The position numbers and the translations under genes were made by a program. Shown here piece by piece: positions 6,891 to 10,737 of a stretch of 10,737 bases of DNA. Numbering within the stretch: position 1 is the stretch's first letter; every line of letters starts with the position of its first letter. The stretch is taken from the NCBI GenBank assembly GCA_021647805.1, contig JAKITZ010000068.1:1-10737 (forward strand), read 5' to 3'. Under the pieces are notes generated by a model. The model was not told where the DNA came from. It made no database searches and saw only the letters and a list, made by a program, of their open reading frames with translations. The DNA is from Robiginitomaculum sp. Its GTDB lineage: Bacteria > Pseudomonadota > Alphaproteobacteria > Caulobacterales > Maricaulaceae.

Positions 6891-6950
6891 TACCGGTTTT
6901 GCGGCAAAGGATTGCGACCACTAAAGATATATCTTTACCAACAAAAGTAG
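6891..6950 (+). repeat. Decayed solitary copy of the 61-bp repeat
   Basis: The run ACCGGTTTTGCGG, then GCGACCACTAAAGATAT and further on ACAAAAGTAG align without gaps to the array upstream of tldD, in the same orientation; by eye about 46 of 60 positions agree. It is out of phase with the array units: it begins at unit position 20 and runs through a unit junction into the next unit, so its ancestor probably also had at least two tandem units. Confidence 0.8.
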
Positions 6951-6974
6951 ATTGTAAGACTTCTCACCAACAAG

Positions 6975-7099
6975 CGTCACTCCGGGCTTGATCCAGAGCC
7001 TATCCACCAATGGTGACCGTAAAGGTCGGTTGATAATTTCCACCATTAACCCCTGCACCACTTGCAAGGATGGATTGCGGATCAAGCCCGCGGGTGACG
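6975..7099. repeat. Nested palindromic element between tldD and ettA
   Basis: Outer arms CGTCACTCCGGGCTTGATCC (6975-6994) and its near reverse complement at 7079-7099, ending CAAGCCCGCGGGTGACG; they differ by a small indel and a few bases. Inside are AATGGTG (from about 7009) and CACCATT (from about 7041), exact complements, and a central GACC-GTAAA-GGTC. The whole can fold as a long cruciform or hairpin. It resembles the GGCTTGATCC-centred intergenic palindromes widespread in alphaproteobacteria (from memory). Being between convergent genes, it could protect or end both transcripts. Confidence 0.75.
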
Positions 7100-7118
7100 A
7101 AGGTGGCGCGGGTTAAAA

Positions 7119-8783
7119 TTAACGTCTGAACTTCTGGAATTTGATGCGTTTGGGAATGTCGGCATCAGGGCCAAGGCGGCGTTTCTTGTCTTCGAGATAA
7201 TCGGCAAAATTACCCTCGAACCATTCCACATGGCTATCACCCTCAAATGATAAAATATGCGTAGCAATCCGGTCAAGAAAGAACCGATCGTGCGAGATAA
7301 CCACAGCACAACCAGCAAAGTTCTCCAAACCCTCTTCCAGCGCACTTAATGTTTGCACATCAAGATCATTGGTTGGCTCATCAAGCAGTAATAAATTCGC
7401 CTCTTGACGCAACATTTTTGCCAAATGTACGCGATTGCGTTCACCGCCAGAAAGCTTGCCTACCGGTTTTTGTTGATCCGAGCCTTTGAAGTTAAACGAG
7501 CCAACATAAGAACGTGATGATACTTCGCGTTTGCCAAGTTCGATAATATCATTGCCATCGGAAATTTCCTCCCAAACAGTTTTGCTATCATCAAGTTGAT
7601 CGCGGCTTTGATCGACAAAACCAAGCTTTACGGTTTCGCCTATTTTGAACGATCCGGCATCTGGTTTTTCATCGCCCATTATCATCTTGAACAAAGTCGA
7701 CTTACCGGCACCATTGGGGCCAATAACCCCGACAATACCACCGGGAGGTAATTTGAAACTTAGATCATTGATTAGTAATTTATCACCGAAACCTTTGTTT
7801 AAGTTAGTTGCCTCAACCACAATGCCCCCAAGTCGTGGCCCCGGTGGAATAGTGATCTGCGCTGATGACACTGCCTCTGTTTGCGCTTTATCACGCATTT
7901 CCTCATAAGCATTGATCCGGGCTTTGGACTTGGCTTGTCTGGCTTTGGGGCTGGAACGTATCCATTCTAATTCCTTGGCCAAAGCTTTGGTACGGCTTTC
8001 TTTTGCACGGCCTTCTTGCACCATGCGTTTTTCTTTTTGCTCCAACCAATTCGAGTAATTGCCCTCATACGGAATGCCCTGCCCGCGATCTAGCTCCAAC
8101 GTCCAATTAGTTAAATTGTTCAAGAAATACCGATCGTGAGTTACCAAAATAACTGCGCCTTTGAACTCGGATAGATGATGCTCTAACCAAGCAACACTTT
8201 CCGCATCCAAATGGTTGGTTGGCTCATCAAGCAATATCAGGTCAGGTTCGGACAATAATAGTCGGCACAAAGCCACCCGGCGCATTTCGCCACCAGAAAG
8301 TTTATCAACCTTCGCCTCGGCTGGCGGACAGCGTAATGCCCCCATTGCCATTTCAATCTTGCTATCAATATCCCAAGCACCGGCGGCATCGACCTGTTCT
8401 TGTAATACGGTCATTTCTTCCATTATTTCGTCGGAATAATCTTCGGCCATTTTAGCGGCCACCGCATTAAATTTATCAAACAATATTTTATCTTCGCATT
8501 CGGCAATGACATTGCCCCAAACATCTAGATCCGTGTCTAGTTTTGGCTCTTGCGGCAAATAACCCGCCTTTGCACCTTTGGCCAATGACGCATCGCCAGC
8601 AAATTCAGTGTCATGGCCAGCCATGATTTTAAGCAAAGTAGATTTACCGGAACCATTTACCCCAACCACACCAATTTTGGCATCAGGGAAAAATGATAGT
8701 GACACACCGTCGAGTACTTTTTTTCCACCAGGGAAAGTTTTTGATAACTGATGCATGTTGAAAATATATTGATAAGAAGCCAT
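7119..8783 (-). CDS. ettA: ABC-F translation factor EttA (energy-dependent translational throttle)
   Basis: Soluble ABC-F protein that binds the ribosomal E site and gates early elongation according to ATP/ADP (known for EttA). 554 residues, the family's usual length. First ABC domain: Walker A GVNGSGKST at 41-49, signature LSGGE at 162-166, Walker B LILLDEPTNHLD with catalytic E187, switch His in VTHDR. Between the domains is the basic linker (about 244-315) with EWIRSSPKARQAKSKARI, the P-site-tRNA interaction motif of EttA. Second domain: Walker A GPNGAGKST at 355-363, signature LSGGE at 444-448, Walker B LLLLDEPTNDLD with E469, VISHDR. No membrane segments, so not a transporter. The arm region (about 95-140) favours EttA over Uup or YheS. 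Start ATG at 8783 (MASYQYIFNM) fits the family N-terminus; the ribosome site is weak. Confidence 0.97.
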   Translation of the reverse strand: MASYQYIFNMHQLSKTFPGGKKVLDGVSLSFFPDAKIGVVGVNGSGKSTLLKIMAGHDTEFAGDASLAKGAKAGYLPQEPKLDTDLDVWGNVIAECEDKILFDKFNAVAAKMAEDYSDEIMEEMTVLQEQVDAAGAWDIDSKIEMAMGALRCPPAEAKVDKLSGGEMRRVALCRLLLSEPDLILLDEPTNHLDAESVAWLEHHLSEFKGAVILVTHDRYFLNNLTNWTLELDRGQGIPYEGNYSNWLEQKEKRMVQEGRAKESRTKALAKELEWIRSSPKARQAKSKARINAYEEMRDKAQTEAVSSAQITIPPGPRLGGIVVEATNLNKGFGDKLLINDLSFKLPPGGIVGVIGPNGAGKSTLFKMIMGDEKPDAGSFKIGETVKLGFVDQSRDQLDDSKTVWEEISDGNDIIELGKREVSSRSYVGSFNFKGSDQQKPVGKLSGGERNRVHLAKMLRQEANLLLLDEPTNDLDVQTLSALEEGLENFAGCAVVISHDRFFLDRIATHILSFEGDSHVEWFEGNFADYLEDKKRRLGPDADIPKRIKFQKFRR

Positions 8784-8835
8784 CTGGTTTTTCCGTAATG
8801 AAAATATTAAATTTAGTTTGCCCGCCTTTTATAAC

Positions 8836-8853
8836 TGCTATTATCAGATAGCA
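8836..8853. repeat. Dyad TGCTAT-TATCAG-ATAGCA in the ettA upstream region
   Basis: Exact 6-bp arms with a 6-base centre, 53 bases upstream of the ettA start, in the 183-bp spacer divergent to the gene at 8967. It could be a regulator site or a leader hairpin; no known motif recognised. Confidence 0.3.
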
Positions 8854-8862
8854 ATCAGGGAA

Positions 8863-8900
8863 AGTTCATTAACAGCGTAGAGATAGTACATTTATGAACT
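8863..8900. repeat. Inverted repeat AGTTCAT-N24-ATGAACT between ettA and the gene at 8967
   Basis: Exact 7-bp arms at 8863-8869 and 8894-8900. Together with the dyad at 8836-8853 this gives the divergent spacer two symmetric elements, which would suit a shared regulatory region. The rest of the spacer is A/T-rich (TATATTATTAATGTTATATA near 8919-8938) and could hold a -10 element, but no matched -35 and -10 pair stands out. Confidence 0.3.
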
Positions 8901-8966
8901 GTTTTTAAGTAAGTTTTCTATATTATTAATGTTATATAGCTTCAAACGACATTAATTTGGTTGATC

Positions 8967-10737
8967 ATGCGATTTTTTCCTATCATCATTATTTTCTTAG
9001 GACTGGCTGGTGGCTTGCTATTTGGCTGTAACGATCAAGCACCCGAAACAACCACCAAATTACTTCCCAAACAACAAACAAAGCTCGATTATCTGCCCCG
9101 GAATTTATTATTCCAAACTCCGGTGCAATATCAAGGCAGGATCAGCCCCAACGGAGCCAAAGTTTCGTGGCTATCATTAGTTGACGGGGCTTTGCACTTG
9201 TTTATTGCCGATGGCGATAATCCGCAATCCGCCCGCCAATTTACTTTTGGTAAAAACGGGGTGGAAATTCATGAATGGTCACCAAATTCAGCATTTGTTA
9301 TCTACACCATATCCAATGCTAAATTAAAATCACTACAGACCTATTCATTAAATGTGTTTTCCGGAAGATCCATTGTCCTTGGCCCAATAGAAGAAGGCGT
9401 AAATGTAAAACTACTAAAAATTTCGCGTAACTGGCCAAATACAGCTTTGGTTACTATCAATGATGCCAATAACAAACGTGCAGACCTTTACCAGATTAAC
9501 CTTCGTAATGGCACAAGGAAACTGGTTCGTAAAAATAGCGGATTTAGCAAATGGGTTGCAGATGATGATTTACAAGCAAGAATTGGTATAAAGAAAAACC
9601 CGAATTTGTCAGAAGATTGGTATTTACTGTTTGGTAATGACCAGCAAAGAAAACTTCTTCATGTTGCAGCAAATGACGTTTCTGGCACACGGCCATTACG
9701 AATAGATCCGTCAGGAACAGTTCTTTACATGCTAGATCAAAGAGGTCGGCAAAAAGCTGTGTTTTCGCAAATCAATCTTCTCGAGAACAACATCAAAGTC
9801 ATAGCAAGAGTGAAAAATTATTCAATAAACAGGGTTTTGTTTCACCCGGTAACCGGCCAGCCGATGGCTTGGTGGTATAATGCTGTTGTGCCGCAATGGG
9901 TGAGCAATGATCGACAATTTGAAACCGCACTGCAAAGCGCAACAACAAACCTTGGGCCTCATTTTTATGTGTTAGCTACAACATCAGATATGCAAAGCTT
10001 GGTTCTATATTCTAGCAGACCAGACAGTCCGGGCAAGTATTCACTATTGAACCGCAAGACAAACACCATCTCAACAATGTTTGAAACTGCACCAGCAGAG
10101 TTGGTTTTTGATCAGGCACAAACAAAAATAGTCGAAATAACAACGCGAGATCAATTCAAGTTGATTGGGTATTTCACACCAAGTAAAACGACTGCCGAGC
10201 AGCCATTTGTCTCCGCGCCTCTTATTATCCTGCCACAGCAATGGCCGGGTTCACGACATTACTATTCTTATGACCCAAGAGTTCAATGGCTGAACAGCCG
10301 TGGATATTCCGTATTGAAACTAAACACCAGAGGCGCAGGTCGTTTGGGGATTGAGTATGACCAACAGCAAAACAGTGCCGCATTTGAAAAATCCAGCAAG
10401 GTTCTGAATGCTGCCATTCTCGCAGCAGGAACGAACGTGAATGGCAAGATCGTCGGGGAGATTAAAATTGATGGATCGAGCACTGTTTACCCTGTCAGTC
10501 AGGCGGTCACCGAGGACTTCACTGCGAGACATCGTGGTGTGAAACCTGTGGTGAGCCGGTCAGGGACCGGGGGCGGGATGAAACGTTTTTACGTTGGCGA
10601 AATTGATATCTGTGATGCGTCACGAGCGATCAAGGAAACCGAAATCGCAAAGTGCAAAGAAAAGGGTGTCGAATACATTGAGTTGCAAATCGGGATCGAT
10701 GGATTGACAGTCGTCGTGAATGCTGAAAACGACTGGG
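8967..10737 (+). CDS. Open-ended frame: S9 peptidase-like N-terminal part joined in frame to a PstS-like segment
   Basis: 590 codons without a stop, running off the right edge. The N-terminus (MRFFPIIIIFLGLAGGLLFG then C21) is a signal or lipoprotein-type leader with a loose lipobox, so the protein is likely exported. Residues about 55-400 read as a beta-propeller of the kind in S9 peptidases (GRISPNGAKVSWLS, HEWSPNSAFVIYT, LYSSRPDSPGKYSLL). The alpha/beta-hydrolase domain begins near 404 with PLIILPQQWPG (418-428) and VQWLNSRGYSVLKLNTRGAG, but the usual HGGP loop is absent. Before any GxSxGG nucleophile motif appears, the sequence turns near residue 475 into a PstS-type phosphate-binding protein: GEIKIDGSSTVYPVSQ (497-512), SGTGGGMKRF, GEIDICDASR, DGLTVVVN. 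Base composition changes there too. The start ATG at 8967 has no clear Shine-Dalgarno. The two halves are recognised with confidence; whether the join exists in a real genome is doubtful. Confidence 0.8.
   Translation, partial: MRFFPIIIIFLGLAGGLLFGCNDQAPETTTKLLPKQQTKLDYLPRNLLFQTPVQYQGRISPNGAKVSWLSLVDGALHLFIADGDNPQSARQFTFGKNGVEIHEWSPNSAFVIYTISNAKLKSLQTYSLNVFSGRSIVLGPIEEGVNVKLLKISRNWPNTALVTINDANNKRADLYQINLRNGTRKLVRKNSGFSKWVADDDLQARIGIKKNPNLSEDWYLLFGNDQQRKLLHVAANDVSGTRPLRIDPSGTVLYMLDQRGRQKAVFSQINLLENNIKVIARVKNYSINRVLFHPVTGQPMAWWYNAVVPQWVSNDRQFETALQSATTNLGPHFYVLATTSDMQSLVLYSSRPDSPGKYSLLNRKTNTISTMFETAPAELVFDQAQTKIVEITTRDQFKLIGYFTPSKTTAEQPFVSAPLIILPQQWPGSRHYYSYDPRVQWLNSRGYSVLKLNTRGAGRLGIEYDQQQNSAAFEKSSKVLNAAILAAGTNVNGKIVGEIKIDGSSTVYPVSQAVTEDFTARHRGVKPVVSRSGTGGGMKRFYVGEIDICDASRAIKETEIAKCKEKGVEYIELQIGIDGLTVVVNAENDW
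10386..10436 (+). other. Probable junction between S9-like and PstS-like sequence
   Basis: The last clear S9-like residues are RGAGRLGIEYDQQ (ending near 10371). What follows, KSSKVLNAAILAAG, looks like a shortened PstS signal peptide that has lost its Met start, and the mature PstS begins by about 10440. The breakpoint therefore probably lies at or just before 10386-10400. G+C content rises across the same interval. There is no repeat or mobile-element end at the site. Confidence 0.6.
10437..10737 (+). other. pstS: PstS-like phosphate-binding protein segment (N-terminal part)
   Basis: About 100 residues matching the start of periplasmic phosphate-binding proteins of the PstSCAB uptake system. 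Phosphate-contact loops are visible: DGSST (502-506), SGTGGG and DASR. The phrase CKEKGVEYIEL followed by DGLTVVVN and a closing ENDW is typical of the long PstS type seen for example in planctomycetes. By hand count G+C here (10441-10737) is 150 of 297 bases, against 65 of 180 in 9301-9480. A GTG at 10437 with AGGA upstream could start translation, but it would give a PstS without a signal peptide, so I do not call it a separate gene. Confidence 0.75.

Larger units (their letters stand above)
6778..7118. other. Intergenic region between convergent tldD and ettA
   Basis: 341 bases between two genes that read toward each other. From left to right: an A/T-rich start with TTTTCTTTTTG, a GC-rich block (about 6794-6863), a decayed copy of the 61-bp repeat (about 6891-6950), and a nested palindrome (6975-7099). 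No gene is credible; the minus-strand frame that spans 6634-6921 is a shadow of tldD and the GC-rich block. No canonical stem plus T-run terminator is seen for either gene, so the palindromes may do that job. Confidence 0.7.

Noticed and set aside
6634..6921. Minus-strand 95-aa frame across the end of tldD
   Set aside because: Mostly antisense to tldD and the GC-rich block; no ribosome site or family resemblance.
8784..8966. CtrA-type TTAA-N7-TTAA site in the ettA upstream spacer
   Set aside because: TTAA words occur but never at the required seven-base spacing.
10437..10737. Independent pstS gene starting at the GTG at 10437
   Set aside because: AGGA upstream makes it possible, but the product would lack the signal peptide a phosphate-binding protein needs, and remnants of a signal peptide precede the GTG.

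Overview
The window looks like chromosomal DNA of an alphaproteobacterium of moderate to low G+C. The evidence is gene content and order: an aa3-type cytochrome c oxidase operon (coxB-coxA-ctaB-small membrane protein-ctaG) next to tldD, an arrangement familiar from this class, plus an alphaproteobacterial-style EttA. I cannot name an order or genus from sequence alone.

Layout. Positions 1-4082 (minus strand) are the oxidase operon, read right to left: coxB (subunit II, CuA), coxA (subunit I, haem a and haem a3-CuB), ctaB (haem O synthase), a 51-residue CoxF-like membrane protein, and ctaG/cox11 (CuB insertion), which runs off the left edge. The genes are packed tightly: gaps of 12 and 22 bases, then a TAATG stop-start overlap, then a 14-base overlap. 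Together they make the catalytic core, its haem precursor and its copper-delivery factor. The track-style longest starts of coxA (TTG) and ctaB are not the likely ones; Shine-Dalgarno placement supports shorter forms.

Positions 4083-4342 are a divergent intergenic region with several short dyads. A secreted TPR protein (4343-4906, plus) follows. Its stop codon abuts a tandem array of 61-bp units (4909-5129) that looks like a dispersed intergenic repeat grown by duplication of a 122-bp dimer. A small palindrome (5242-5264) comes next, then tldD (5359-6777, plus), a zinc metalloprotease of the TldD/PmbA family. Downstream of tldD are a GC-rich block, a decayed solitary copy of the same 61-bp repeat, and a larger nested palindrome (6975-7099). 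tldD is therefore bracketed by the same two repeat types in the same order and orientation. Then comes ettA (7119-8783, minus), an ABC-F translation factor.

After a 183-bp divergent spacer, one reading frame opens at 8967 and runs off the right edge. Its first ~475 residues resemble a membrane-anchored S9 (prolyl-oligopeptidase-like) protein: beta-propeller plus the start of an alpha/beta-hydrolase domain. It then changes abruptly, in frame, into the N-terminal part of a PstS-type phosphate-binding protein. Base composition changes at the same place (about 36% G+C in a hand-counted S9 segment, about 50% in the last 297 bases). The S9 part lacks its catalytic domain core, so this is either an assembly chimera or a recombination product. 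It is the most important anomaly in the window. I did not find a convincing new multi-gene system; the other points of interest are the repeats, the composition break, and the periplasmic TPR protein beside the cox operon.
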